Origin: Bacilliculturomica massiliensis
Lineage (GTDB): Bacteria > Bacillota > Clostridia > Peptostreptococcales > Anaerovoracaceae
NCBI RefSeq assembly: GCF_900605495.1
Contig: NZ_LR027603.1
Span: 1,998,643 to 2,062,642 of the forward strand
DNA length: 64,000 bases
Reading direction: 5' to 3'
A model generated the notes under the pieces. That model was not told where the DNA came from. It made no database searches and saw only the letters and a list, made by a program, of their open reading frames with translations. Position 1 is the stretch's first letter. Each line of letters begins with the position of its first letter. Shown in pieces: positions 27,491-35,990 of this stretch. The position numbers were made by a program, and so were the translations under genes.

Positions 27491-28351
27491 GTGGAATGGA
27501 TCGACAGACTGAACGACGCCATAGATTACATTGAAAACAATCTGGCAGGCGAGATCGACATGGAAAAGGCTGCGGAACTGGCCGCCTGCTCCTCTTTTCA
27601 CCTGCAGAGAATTTTTCCTTACATCACAGGCGTTACTCTCGCTGAATACATCAGACGCAGACGTATGACCGCAGCGGCCTTCGAACTCATCGACAGCGGA
27701 GCCAGGATCATTGATCTGGCAGCCCGCTACGGGTATGAATCGCCGACCGCGTTCAACCGGGCGTTTCAGAGTATTCACGGCGTTCCGCCCACAGCCGCAA
27801 AAGCGGAGGGCGTCAAACTGACCGCATTCCCGCGCATTACCTTCTCGCTGTCCATAAAAGGAGGAGAATCAATGAATTACAGAATTGAAAAGAAAGGCCC
27901 TATTCGCATCGTCGGAGTGTGCACAAAGGAACCGATGACCATGGAAGACTGTTTTGAGAAAATTCCTGTTTTCTGGGAAAAGATACATCGCGAGAACTGG
28001 ATCCCGCGTCTCTGCCAGCTGGCAGACGACCGCGAGCCCCAGGGCATCCTGGGCGTTTCCACCTGCGATGGCGGAGTTTTCTCCGGTTACTATGTGGCCG
28101 TGTCTTCCGAACAGGCTGCGCCTGAAGGGATGGACGAATATGTGATCCCCGACTGCACCTGGGCGATCTTTGAATGTACCGGCCCCCTGCCAAATGCCAT
28201 GCAGAGTCTCCAGCAGCGCATTTTGTCTGAGTGGCTTCCCTCCTCCGGCTACGAATACGCCGCCGCGCCGGACATCGAAGTCTATCCACCCGGCGATCAG
28301 AACGCGGCGGACTACCACAGCCAGGTCTGGCTGCCCATCGTGAAAAAATAG
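27491..28351 (+). CDS. AraC family regulator with GyrI-like effector-binding domain
   Basis: Protein of 286 residues. The N-terminal AraC DNA-binding domain (about 5-105) has two helix-turn-helix units, CSSFHLQRIFPYITGVTLAEY and GYESPTAFNRAFQSIHGVPP. The C-terminal part (about 128-286) is a GyrI/Rob-like effector-binding domain with FWEKI and a terminal VWLPIVKK. Proteins of this build sense small amphipathic drugs. The start is GTG with GAGGAGG 8 nt upstream. No clear target gene adjoins; it ends in a bidirectional terminator. Confidence 0.9.
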   Translation: MEWIDRLNDAIDYIENNLAGEIDMEKAAELAACSSFHLQRIFPYITGVTLAEYIRRRRMTAAAFELIDSGARIIDLAARYGYESPTAFNRAFQSIHGVPPTAAKAEGVKLTAFPRITFSLSIKGGESMNYRIEKKGPIRIVGVCTKEPMTMEDCFEKIPVFWEKIHRENWIPRLCQLADDREPQGILGVSTCDGGVFSGYYVAVSSEQAAPEGMDEYVIPDCTWAIFECTGPLPNAMQSLQQRILSEWLPSSGYEYAAAPDIEVYPPGDQNAADYHSQVWLPIVKK

Positions 28352-28370
28352 TTTTTCCCGCCATAGACGC

Positions 28371-28420
28371 AAACAAAAAGCATGACGCTCTCCGCCTTCC
28401 GCGGGAACGTCATGCTTTTA
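28371..28420. terminator. Bidirectional intrinsic terminator
   Basis: AAAAGCATGACG (28376-28387) and CGTCATGCTTTT (28408-28419) form a 12-bp stem with terminal A/T runs. It separates the AraC-type gene from the convergent hydF. Confidence 0.88.
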
Positions 28421-28476
28421 TATTGACGCAGTGCACTGTCTGCGCCGTCGGTTCCGCTGCCGGCGTCTCTTTTTTG

Positions 28477-29844
28477 TCAGTTCTGCCGCAGGGGCGCCAT
28501 GCTCCGTTCCAATATTCCGTTCATGTAGGCGATGAGCATGCCGTAATTAGTCACCGGAATTCCCTGATCCTCCGCGCATGCCAGCCGGTACTGCATTTCC
28601 CGGCGATTCAGCATGCAGCCGCCGCAGTGAACGATCATACCGTATTCCTCCAGCTCCTCAGGAAATTCCGTCCCGGAAGTAAAGTCGAATTCCAGGTTCT
28701 TTCCCGTGTAATCTCTGATCCAGCGCGGCAGCTTTACGGTCCCGATGTCCTCGCACTGGCGGTGATGGGTACAGCCTTCCGCGATGAGAATGCGGTCGCC
28801 GTCTTTCAGCCTTTCCAGAGCGCACGCGCCGGAGACCGTGATATCCAGATCTCCTTTATGCCTGGCGAAAAGAATGGAAAACGATGTGAGCGGAATTTCC
28901 TCCGCAACCACCCGCGATACCTGAGCGAAGGCCTGACTGTCCGTGATGACCAGACGCGGCTTTTTCCCAAGCTCTTCCAGCGTCTGAGCGAGCGCGTTTT
29001 CCTTGACCACAACGGACACCGCGTCCCCATCCAGAATATCCCGGATGGTCTGCTGCTGCGGCAGGATCAGCCTTCCTTTCGGAGCCGATTTGTCCACCGG
29101 GATCACCAGCACCACCAGATCTCCCGGAGTCAGAAGATCCCGAACAATAGGCCGTTCAGGCTCCTCTTTCGCCGCCTGGCAGGCGATCAGCTCTTTGAGT
29201 CCGTCGATATTCGCTCCGGTTTTCGCGCTGACGAAGATAGAATGACCGCCGCAGAGGCCTTCGTCAGGGGCGGCCGGGGCGTTCGGAGCGGCCGAAATTG
29301 TCGGGGCGTTCGGAGTAACCGGGGAGGATGAGGTGACCGAAGCAGCCGGACCGGCCGAAGTTGCCGGGGCCGCAGAGACGGCTGTTCCGGACAGTCTTTC
29401 ACTCAGACAGGCTGCGCCGGCCGGCTCCCCGGCCCCGCCCGCCCCCTGTAACAGATCCACCTTGTTATACACGATCACGTAGCGGATCTTCTTCTTCTGC
29501 AGGACACGGATCAGTTCTTCCTCCTCCGGTCCCAAGCCTGCTCCAGCATCCGCCACCACTACGGCAAAGTCTGTCTTATTGAGCACCTGACGCGCTTTTT
29601 TCACCCTCAGCAGCCCCAGTTTCCCCTGGTCGTCCAGCCCCGGCGTGTCGATAAGCATGACGGGGCCAAGGGGCAGAAGCTCCATAGCCTTATAGACCGG
29701 ATCTGTGGTCGTGCCTCTCACCTCTGAGACAATGGCCAGATTCTGGCCCGTCACCGCATTCATCACACTGGACTTTCCCGCGTTTCTCCTGCCGAAAAAC
29801 CCGATGTGGATCCGGTCTCCCGACGGCGTACTGTTCAAACTCAT
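28477..29844 (-). CDS. hydF: [FeFe] hydrogenase H-cluster maturation GTPase HydF
   Basis: Scaffold GTPase of 455 residues on which the diiron subcluster is assembled and handed to the hydrogenase. G motifs: GRRNAGKSS (18-26), DTPG (66-69), NKVD (127-130) and VSAK (205-208). The iron-sulfur ligands are the CTHH and HCGGC motifs near the C terminus. Between G4 and G5 lies a low-complexity linker of about 65 residues (132-198), rich in Pro, Ala, Ser and Thr, which most HydF proteins lack and which accounts for the extra length. Last gene of the hyd cluster. No hydrogenase structural gene is in the window. Confidence 0.95.
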   Translation of the reverse strand: MSLNSTPSGDRIHIGFFGRRNAGKSSVMNAVTGQNLAIVSEVRGTTTDPVYKAMELLPLGPVMLIDTPGLDDQGKLGLLRVKKARQVLNKTDFAVVVADAGAGLGPEEEELIRVLQKKKIRYVIVYNKVDLLQGAGGAGEPAGAACLSERLSGTAVSAAPATSAGPAASVTSSSPVTPNAPTISAAPNAPAAPDEGLCGGHSIFVSAKTGANIDGLKELIACQAAKEEPERPIVRDLLTPGDLVVLVIPVDKSAPKGRLILPQQQTIRDILDGDAVSVVVKENALAQTLEELGKKPRLVITDSQAFAQVSRVVAEEIPLTSFSILFARHKGDLDITVSGACALERLKDGDRILIAEGCTHHRQCEDIGTVKLPRWIRDYTGKNLEFDFTSGTEFPEELEEYGMIVHCGGCMLNRREMQYRLACAEDQGIPVTNYGMLIAYMNGILERSMAPLRQN

Positions 29845-29976
29845 CCTTTCCGCCCCTTTCCCGCACCTTCTCTTATAACTTACGGTACAGTCAGCGGCTG
29901 TTTGCCGCTTTCCTGTCCCTTCTCACAACACAACAGATCAACTTTCTAAGATCTGCAGCTTTAACATCTGCCGCTT

Positions 29977-31389
29977 TTAGAACCGGAAATCCCGTCTGCC
30001 CTGCTCGATGGCCTCCAGATTCTTATAGACGATCCCTCTGACCTTTTCGTTAGGGATCTTCTCCGCCTGCCTGCGGATCAATTCCTCTCCGATACGCTTC
30101 GTCTCCGGAGATGCGTAGTCCTCCAGATATTCCTTCAGCGTCATAAGCGCGTTGGGATCGCAGCAGTTCTGGATCTGCCCGCTCTTGCACAGACTCATGA
30201 AGCGGTCCCCCGTTCTGCCTTCCCTGTAACAGGCGGTACAGAAACTGGGAATATACCCCTGGTCCATCAGCCATCTGACCACTTCATCCAGCGTACGGTT
30301 ATCGCTGACGTCAAACTGAGCGGAATTTTCTTCTTCTGCCTCGGCGTAGCCGCCCACGCTGGTCCGCGACGCGCCGCTGACCTGGGAAACGCCCAAATGG
30401 AGCAGTCTTTCCCTGCATTCTTTGTTTTCCCGGGTGGAAATGATCATGCCGGTATAGGGCACCGCCACACGGATACAGGCAGTGAGCTTTGCAAAAATAT
30501 CATCGGAGATCCCGTTGTCAAAATTGTCGGGATCGATATCGTCAGCAGGCTTGATACGGGGAACACTGATAGTATGAGGTCCCACACCGTGCACCGCCTC
30601 CAGATGCTCCGCGTGCATGAGCAGCCCTGCGAGCTCGTAGCGGTAAAGCTCCAGACCGAACAGTACGCCCAGTCCCACGTCGTCGATCCCTCCCTCCATG
30701 GCCCGGTCCATGGCTTCCGTATGGTAATCGTAATTGTGTTTCGGTCCCGTGGGATGCAGCGTCTCGTAGCTCTTCTTATGATACGTTTCCTGGAATAATA
30801 TGTACGTCCCAATGCCCGCTTCCTTCAGTTTCCGGTAATTTTCAACGGTAGTGGCCGCAATATTCACGTTGACCCGGCGGATCGCGCCGTTCTTGTGCTT
30901 AATGCTGTAAATAGTATCGATACATTCCAAAACGTATTCGATGGGGCACATTTCCGGATCTTCTCCCGTCTCGATGGCTAGACGCTTGTGTCCCATGTCC
31001 TGCAGCGCGATGACTTCCTTTCTGACCTCTTCCTGGGTCAGCTTCTTCCGGGCGATGTGCTTGTTTTTCAGATGATAAGGACAGTATAGACATCCGTTGA
31101 TACAGTAGTTGGAAAGATACAGCGGCGCGAACATGACGATGCGGTTGCCGTAAAAATCTTTCTTGATCTGCTCTGCCAACGCGTAGATCTCCTGATTCTT
31201 CTCCTCGATCTCACAGTCCAGCAGCACCAGCGCTTCCCTGTGGGTAAGCCCCTTGCGCAGACGCGCCTTATCCAGGATCCTGTCGATGAGTTCTTCGTTG
31301 TTTTTGTTCGCCTCCGCGTAAGCCAGAGTCTCAAGGATCTCGTCGTGGCAGATAAATTCTTCCGCCTTCATTGATTTGGGATCGTACAT
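29977..31389 (-). CDS. hydG: [FeFe] hydrogenase maturase HydG (tyrosine lyase)
   Basis: Radical SAM enzyme of 470 residues, the usual length. It cleaves tyrosine to make the CO and CN ligands of the H-cluster. The SAM cluster motif is CINGCLYC (CxxxCxxC), and the C-terminal auxiliary cluster ligands are in CTACYREG and the following LCKSGQIQNC region. The ATG after AGGAAGAAAAGAG was chosen; an earlier in-frame ATG adds 20 residues. It lies 222 bp after hydE and 132 bp before hydF. Confidence 0.96.
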   Translation of the reverse strand: MYDPKSMKAEEFICHDEILETLAYAEANKNNEELIDRILDKARLRKGLTHREALVLLDCEIEEKNQEIYALAEQIKKDFYGNRIVMFAPLYLSNYCINGCLYCPYHLKNKHIARKKLTQEEVRKEVIALQDMGHKRLAIETGEDPEMCPIEYVLECIDTIYSIKHKNGAIRRVNVNIAATTVENYRKLKEAGIGTYILFQETYHKKSYETLHPTGPKHNYDYHTEAMDRAMEGGIDDVGLGVLFGLELYRYELAGLLMHAEHLEAVHGVGPHTISVPRIKPADDIDPDNFDNGISDDIFAKLTACIRVAVPYTGMIISTRENKECRERLLHLGVSQVSGASRTSVGGYAEAEEENSAQFDVSDNRTLDEVVRWLMDQGYIPSFCTACYREGRTGDRFMSLCKSGQIQNCCDPNALMTLKEYLEDYASPETKRIGEELIRRQAEKIPNEKVRGIVYKNLEAIEQGRRDFRF

Positions 31390-31611
31390 CTCTTTTCTTC
31401 CTTTCTTACACAGACGCCCGCGTTCGCGCGCATCTCCGCCTCTGTCCACATCAGAGCATGTGATCGCTCCTGATGGATCCGCGGCGGACTCTGCCGTAAA
31501 CGCCGGCCTCCCGGGTCAGGCCGCTTGCCGCGCCTTCCCCTTCAGAAATAATGGATCGACTGCTGCGCCGGCGGAGGCCCGCATCTGTCAGAGTCTCCTT
31601 CGGCCGCTTCG
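31390..31611. other. hydE-hydG spacer
   Basis: A 222-bp gap in an otherwise tight cluster. It is GC-rich with no reading frame I can support; it may hold a separate hydG promoter or a degraded repeat. Confidence 0.4.
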
Positions 31612-33027
31612 TCAAATATATTTTTTATGATCTCCGCGGTCGACTGCGACCTCATAACCGATGCCGGCCATGTGCTCCCGCAGACTCTGCAGGCTTTCCG
31701 CCGCTTCGTCTCCCGTGCAGATCTTATTGTCGTAAAGCAGATATTTTTTCCGTACATTCCCCGGGGAAAGATTGGGCATGACCACGTTGGCGCCAGCTTT
31801 GATCCCCTGTTCCCGACCGTCTGCCAGAGCCGTGCCCAGAGCCGTCGTGGCGGGCAGCAGTACCTCCGGCAGCATGAGCCGGCACACTCCCAGCAGAAAC
31901 AGCGTCATCTCCGCAGTCCCTCCTTCACACTGCGCAAAGGGCGTGTCCCGGTGCGGGATAAACGGTCCGATCCCCACCATGTGAGGTTCCAGCTCCCCGA
32001 TAAATATCAGGTCCCGGGCCAGACAACCCACGGTCTGCCAGGGAGAGCCTACCATGAATCCGCATCCCACCTGATAACCGATCTCCTTCAGATCCCACAG
32101 ACAGCGCCTGCGGTTTTCCAGAGACAGCTCCGGCGGATGCAGGCGCCGGTAATGAGCGTCGTCCGCCGTCTCGTGACGCAGCAGATACCGATCCGCCCCC
32201 GCGTCATAAAAACGCTGATAACTTTCCCTGCTCTTTTCACCGATGGAAAGGGTGATGGCACAGTCCGGAAATTCTGCCCGGATGGCCGCAACCAGCTTTA
32301 CCACCCTGTCATCCGTATGGTATGGATCCTCTCCCCCCTGCAGTACAAATGTCCGAAAGCCCAGTTCATAGCCGGATCGGCAGCACGCCAGGATCTCTTC
32401 CTCCGTCAGGCGATACCGGCTGGCCCTGCCGTTTCCTCTGCGGATCCCGCAGTAATAGCAATTGTTTCTGCAATAATTGGTAAATTCGATCAGACCTCTG
32501 ATGTACACTTTATTTCCGTAGATCGCCTTCCGCACCCGGTCGGCCCGGTCAAAGAGAAAGGCGTCCAGCGCTTCCCCCTCCCCGTCGGTCCCTCCGGCAG
32601 CATTCTGGGCGACCTGTCCAGTGGACTTGCCGGTGTCATTCCGGGCGGCCCCTCCGGTGACCTTGCCGGCGTCATTCCGGGCGGCCTCTCCGGTGTCATT
32701 CCGGGCGGTCTCTCCGGTGATATTCCCGGCGACATTCTGGGCGGCCTCTCCGGTGGACTTGCCGGCGACGTTCCGGGCGGCCTCTCCGGTGACCTTGCCG
32801 GCGGCATTCCGGGCGGCCTCTCCGGTGGATTTCCCGGCCACCGCCGGAGCCGGCAGCTGCGATCCAACGGGGGATCCCTCTTGTCCTTCGGGGGATCCCG
32901 CCGCCCTGCCTAGGCGGGCGGCGCGCCAGCCGATTAGCCGTACAAATTCTTCCCGGTCCAGCATCCGCTGATCCTCCAGCTTGAGGATCAGCGCTTTCAT
33001 TTCCTCCAGACCGCCCCTGCTATTCAT
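31612..33027 (-). CDS. hydE: [FeFe] hydrogenase maturase HydE with internal repeat insertion
   Basis: Radical SAM maturase of 471 residues; the family norm is about 350. The SAM cluster motif is YCRNNCYYCGIRRG, followed by LQGGEDP and a normal C-terminal barrel. The excess is an insertion of about 110 residues (41-152) between the N-terminal helix and the barrel, carrying six 12-residue repeats like GKVTGEAARNVA plus one 8-residue unit, all in frame. The ATG overlaps the stop of the upstream regulator gene by 8 bp. A start at the Met 9 residues later has GGAGG too close. HydE acts with HydG and HydF on the diiron subcluster. Confidence 0.93.
   Translation of the reverse strand: MNSRGGLEEMKALILKLEDQRMLDREEFVRLIGWRAARLGRAAGSPEGQEGSPVGSQLPAPAVAGKSTGEAARNAAGKVTGEAARNVAGKSTGEAAQNVAGNITGETARNDTGEAARNDAGKVTGGAARNDTGKSTGQVAQNAAGGTDGEGEALDAFLFDRADRVRKAIYGNKVYIRGLIEFTNYCRNNCYYCGIRRGNGRASRYRLTEEEILACCRSGYELGFRTFVLQGGEDPYHTDDRVVKLVAAIRAEFPDCAITLSIGEKSRESYQRFYDAGADRYLLRHETADDAHYRRLHPPELSLENRRRCLWDLKEIGYQVGCGFMVGSPWQTVGCLARDLIFIGELEPHMVGIGPFIPHRDTPFAQCEGGTAEMTLFLLGVCRLMLPEVLLPATTALGTALADGREQGIKAGANVVMPNLSPGNVRKKYLLYDNKICTGDEAAESLQSLREHMAGIGYEVAVDRGDHKKYI
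32596..32835 (-). repeat. 36-bp coding minisatellite in hydE
   Basis: Six full 36-bp units and one 24-bp unit in tandem, encoding variants of a 12-residue G-K-S/V-T-G-E-A-A-R-N-x-A/T repeat (residues 65-144 of HydE). All differences are substitutions or codon-multiple changes, so the frame is kept. Confidence 0.88.
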
Positions 33028-33310
33028 CTTTTCCGCCGCGGACCGTTTCTCCGCCGGACCCTTCCGGAAGCTTTGAATACACTGCCTTGGAGGTAACGCC
33101 CGGAAGCATGCCCAACTTTCCGGACAGTGCGCTGATCGCGTCGGCGGGAGCGTCCATGGCGATGCTGATGATATTGATCCCCCTCTTATGATAAGGAAGT
33201 CCCATTCTTCCGATAATGTACCTGCTGTACTGATGCAGAATCTCATTCAGACGTTCCACGTACGCTGCGTCCTCCACTACGATCCCGATCAGCGCCACTC
33301 TTGTTTCCAT
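33020..33310 (-). CDS. TM1266-family hydrogenase-associated regulator
   Basis: Small ACT-like protein of 96 residues, starting METRVALIGIVVED and containing HKRGINIISI and the C-terminal LPGVTSKAVYSKL. This matches the TM1266 family, annotated as a putative iron-only hydrogenase system regulator and usually found before hydE/hydG. The ATG follows GAGGAG. Its direct biochemical role is not established. First gene of the hyd cluster, coupled to hydE. Confidence 0.85.
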   Translation of the reverse strand: METRVALIGIVVEDAAYVERLNEILHQYSRYIIGRMGLPYHKRGINIISIAMDAPADAISALSGKLGMLPGVTSKAVYSKLPEGSGGETVRGGKDE

Positions 33311-33366
33311 ATGCCACTCCTCTCTGCTTCTGCCGTACCGGCTTAGTCTAAACATACACGGGCCGC

Positions 33367-33455
33367 CGCCCGGTTCGGTTCGGCGCTTCGGCTCCGGCGA
33401 GCTATCGCCCAGTTCATTTCGGCGCTTCGGCTCCGGCGGGTTGTCGCCCGGTTGA
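33367..33455. repeat. 39-bp tandem repeat, 2.3 copies
   Basis: Two units beginning CGCCC and sharing TTCGGCGCTTCGGCTCCGGC, with a third partial unit; CGCCC recurs at 33367, 33406 and 33445. It lies in the leader/promoter region of the hyd cluster. Confidence 0.8.
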
Positions 33456-33457
33456 GC

Positions 33458-33495
33458 TTAGGTGAAAACCTTAAAAAATCAGCGTTTTCACCTAA
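33458..33495. promoter_or_regulatory. 12-bp inverted repeat upstream of the hyd cluster
   Basis: TTAGGTGAAAAC (33458-33469) and GTTTTCACCTAA (33484-33495) are perfect complements around 14 nt. It lies about 150 bp before the TM1266-type gene and could be an operator or a leader hairpin. The A+T-rich DNA from here to the IS element (to about 33645) shows no gene. Confidence 0.5.
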
Positions 33496-33674
33496 AACAC
33501 TGCTATTTCAAGCCCGTTTTTACCATAAAATTACTTATTATGAGCAATTTGAATGGTACCCCATGTCAAGGACAATATCAATTTTTGATTTCCCTATTTT
33601 TTGGAATCAAGGTTTGGATAAACCTGCATGTTAGACAGTTGCTTTTTGTGTGCCCTGAATCATGGACAGCATGT

Positions 33675-34793
33675 TCAGGTGCTCTTTCTTTGATCGTTAT
33701 CCTGGGCATTGTCCTTCGCAGGGAAGCTGGAACAGACGCCTGTTCCTTTTCTGCAAGGCTGTTCGACTGCACAGCCAGGCCTGCTGTTTCCTGGCTCCGC
33801 TTCCGCTCCCAATTCGCAAACCGGTTTGTGCGCAGCTGGCACAGCCGGTTTGTTGGGAATGTTTAATGGATACATTCCCGTCGTACAAAATTCATAGAAC
33901 TCGGTTGGTGAAAGCTTTGCCAGATCCCACTGGTATCGCCGGTTGTTGTAATAATCCATGTATTCGTCCACCACCGCCTTTACGTCCTTCCATTCCTTGC
34001 ACTCACCCAGTTTTTCCTTGATGTGATCCTTCATATGGCCAAAGAAGCTTTCCTGTGGCGCATTATCCCAGCAATTGCCCTTCCGCGACATCGAACGCCG
34101 CAGCTGCTTATCCGTCAGGAGGTTGATAAAGCAGTGGCTGGTATAATGGCACCCTTGATCACTATGAACGATCGTCTCGGCGGTGAGCGCGATGCCATGC
34201 CGATCAACAAGCTGTTTTACTGTCTCCAAAACGAAGTCCATTTCCAGCGATTCGCTCACTACGTACGACAGGATCTCTTTCGTAAAGGCATCCAGAATGG
34301 TCGACAGGTAAGCAAATGTCCCGTTGTAAGGCAGGTACGTGATATCCGTCAGCAGTACCGTCCTCGGTCCATAGCATTCAAATTCACGCCGGAGTAAGTT
34401 CTCCGCAACGTTGTCCGTCTTCAGCGCCCTGGCCATCCGCCGATAGGGATTCGCCTTCCTGATCGGACACGACAGGTTGTACTTGTTCATCAAGCGGCGG
34501 ATCTTCTTCTGATTCATGATGACGGGTGGATCCTGATGCAGCAGCGCCATATGGATACCGCGGGCCCCCTTGGTGTAGCCATGCATCTTGTAAGCGCCAA
34601 GAATCTGATCGAACGCTCTGCGATCCGCTGCCTCTCGCCGTTCCCGGATCGGAGCCGCTTTTACCCAAGCGTAATAGCCGCTTCTGGATACCCCTGCGAT
34701 CCGGCACAGTTCTGACACACAAAGCGGGGGCTCTCCGGCCGCGATCGTTTGATCGATCACTTCAAATACAAAGGAAGATTCATTCATTAGCAA
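33675..34793 (-). CDS. IS3-family transposase OrfB (DDE integrase domain)
   Basis: Frame of 372 residues with the HTH_21 segment (EADRRAFDQILGAYKMHGYTKGARGI) and an rve integrase core. The DDE triad is visible in LTDITYL, HSDQGCHYT and NAPQESFFGHMK. After the usual end of the family (FYEFCTTGMYPL) an atypical Pro- and Cys-containing tail of about 55 residues runs nearly to the left inverted repeat. Probably made as an OrfAB fusion by -1 frameshifting at the A-run at the end of orfA. It appears intact. Confidence 0.9.
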   Translation of the reverse strand: MLMNESSFVFEVIDQTIAAGEPPLCVSELCRIAGVSRSGYYAWVKAAPIRERREAADRRAFDQILGAYKMHGYTKGARGIHMALLHQDPPVIMNQKKIRRLMNKYNLSCPIRKANPYRRMARALKTDNVAENLLRREFECYGPRTVLLTDITYLPYNGTFAYLSTILDAFTKEILSYVVSESLEMDFVLETVKQLVDRHGIALTAETIVHSDQGCHYTSHCFINLLTDKQLRRSMSRKGNCWDNAPQESFFGHMKDHIKEKLGECKEWKDVKAVVDEYMDYYNNRRYQWDLAKLSPTEFYEFCTTGMYPLNIPNKPAVPAAHKPVCELGAEAEPGNSRPGCAVEQPCRKGTGVCSSFPAKDNAQDNDQRKST

Positions 34794-34798
34794 TGCAC

Positions 34799-35200
34799 CT
34801 ACTTCCTTGTATTCTTGATCGAGGTAATTTTTTTTAAAAACTCAACCTCCTGACGGAGGTACTGTACCTCATGCAGAAGATCACGGATCGCCGCTTCGGG
34901 CGTATCCCCAATTAGGGGCAGTTCTCTCCTGCTCGTGGGACCTTCCCGGAACCCCTCCGGCCGCTTTGCTTCCTTGCGGATCATGGAAGAAATACCGCTG
35001 ATCCGGCTCTCGCCCAGAATGCTCATCGGAAATCCATGCTCCTCAAGGATCTGCCGGGGCAGCTTCCCCTTTCTATATTCTTGATAAAAGAGTTCCTTGA
35101 ATTCTTTCGTGAGATAGAGGGTGTTGGGTGTAACGTTGTAGGTATATGGGTTCTCTTGCAGCAGTTTTATCTGCTCTTCTGTGAACGGTATTTTGCTCAT
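34799..35200 (-). CDS. IS3-family transposase OrfA
   Basis: DNA-binding frame of 133 residues: a helix-turn-helix (about 10-60, EFKELFYQEYRKGKLPRQIL) and a C-terminal leucine-zipper-like helix (RDLLHEVQYLRQEVEFLKKI) that in IS3 elements carries OrfA multimerisation. AGGAGG precedes the ATG. It ends just after the run of eight As that forms the frameshift site. Confidence 0.85.
   Translation of the reverse strand: MSKIPFTEEQIKLLQENPYTYNVTPNTLYLTKEFKELFYQEYRKGKLPRQILEEHGFPMSILGESRISGISSMIRKEAKRPEGFREGPTSRRELPLIGDTPEAAIRDLLHEVQYLRQEVEFLKKITSIKNTRK
34828..34851 (-). promoter_or_regulatory. Programmed -1 frameshift site of the IS element
   Basis: Eight As on the minus strand (34835-34828) lie near the end of orfA. 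AGGAGG (34851-34846) sits 10 nt upstream, the usual place for a stimulatory Shine-Dalgarno. After a -1 slip the frame is open through to orfB, giving the OrfAB transposase. Confidence 0.75.
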
Positions 35201-35336
35201 GACGACCTCCTGATGTCCCTAGCGTACCATACACAAAAGCGAATGTCTATTTTGCAGGATGCACCAAAACCCTAGCGGGCTGTGTGTCCATAATTGGGGT
35301 ATCTAAAATCTGGTCGTGTCCACACTTATGGGTACA

Positions 35337-35773
35337 GTATAATTTTTTTAAAAGAGCATCTTTTTCGCCTATATTTCGGCTCGATTTCGGTGAAAACTAA
35401 CTTTTTTCTCCATTCTCACCTACGCTATCAACTAATTGTAAGCGGTCCTCGCAAGCTGTCGGTCATTTGCAAGGTCAACCCTCTCCCAACCTGCCGGTCA
35501 TTCGCAAGGCAACCCTGTCGCAAGCTGTTGCCCATTACACAATTCGTCAGCCGGGCTCTGACCGCGTAATCTCCAAGTGGTGATCCGATGCGGCGCCCTC
35601 CCGCATCCTGTACCAATAGCCGCAAGTCATTCACTGGGGCCCATTCTCATCTACTGCGCAGGCTGCTGCCAAAGCAGCGAACAGGTACTGTTGCCAGACA
35701 GGCAATGCCACCACCTTCATTAGTTAAGCGGAGAACAGGCATATAGACCGCAGCTCCAGACAAAACCCCTGCA
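35337..35773. other. Gene-free region right of the IS element
   Basis: No convincing gene. It holds the 35-bp repeat listed separately and mixed-composition DNA between the IS end and the candidate small-RNA terminator. Confidence 0.5.
35452..35540. repeat. 35-bp degenerate tandem repeat
   Basis: Units beginning CAAGCTG/CAACCTG at 35452, 35487 and 35521 share GGTCATT-GCAAGG-CAACCCT; the third is partial. Confidence 0.65.
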
Positions 35774-35988
35774 TAAAAAAATGCGCCCGAAGGCGCGCTG
35801 AAATACGCGAAAACAATGGGCCGGGTCTGCACCCGTCCATCTATTTTTCTGTAACCGCGGCCTTCCCGCTCAGGCACAGCTATTTCTCCGTCCTTTGCAG
35901 TCAGTTCCCTTTATTTATTTTGTGTTTCTTCCGTTGATCCGCCTGATCTTTTCCAATCTGCCAAACCACCGGTAATCTTTATACTTCC
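35774..35988 (-). ncRNA. Candidate structured small RNA
   Basis: A transcription unit without a convincing gene: a TTGACA element at 36018-36013, then about 200 nt, then a UUCG-capped GCGCC/GGCGC stem followed by seven Ts (35796-35774). The interior can fold into GCGG-GAAGG-CCGC and CGGGT-GCAG-ACCCG hairpins. It matches no RNA family I can name; RNase P, tmRNA and T-box signatures are absent. A 76-residue frame crosses the terminator and is probably not real. Confidence 0.35.
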
Positions 35989-35990
35989 AC

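Larger units (their letters stand above)
33649..35336 (-). mobile_element. IS3-family insertion sequence (IS150-like ends)
   Basis: Two transposase frames are bounded by TGTGCCCTGAATCATGGACA at the left and, on the other strand, TGTACCCATAAGTGTGGACA at the right (14 of 20 positions agree; TG tips, CCC and GGACA conserved with equal spacing). A second similar right-end motif (ACCCCAATTATGGACA, read on the minus strand) lies about 35 bp further in, so the true right end is uncertain. I see no 3-4 bp target duplication at either candidate. Confidence 0.75.

Noticed and set aside
31627..32913. Plus-strand open frame of 428 residues with Gly-rich repeats
   Set aside because: Mirror of the hydE repeat array; hydE carries the radical SAM motifs.
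35647..35877. 76-residue minus-strand frame starting at GTG
   Set aside because: It runs straight through a strong intrinsic terminator and resembles no protein; a structured RNA explains the region better.
35774..35988. RNase P RNA or tmRNA at the candidate small RNA
   Set aside because: Too short and lacking the conserved cores of either RNA; only vague local similarity.
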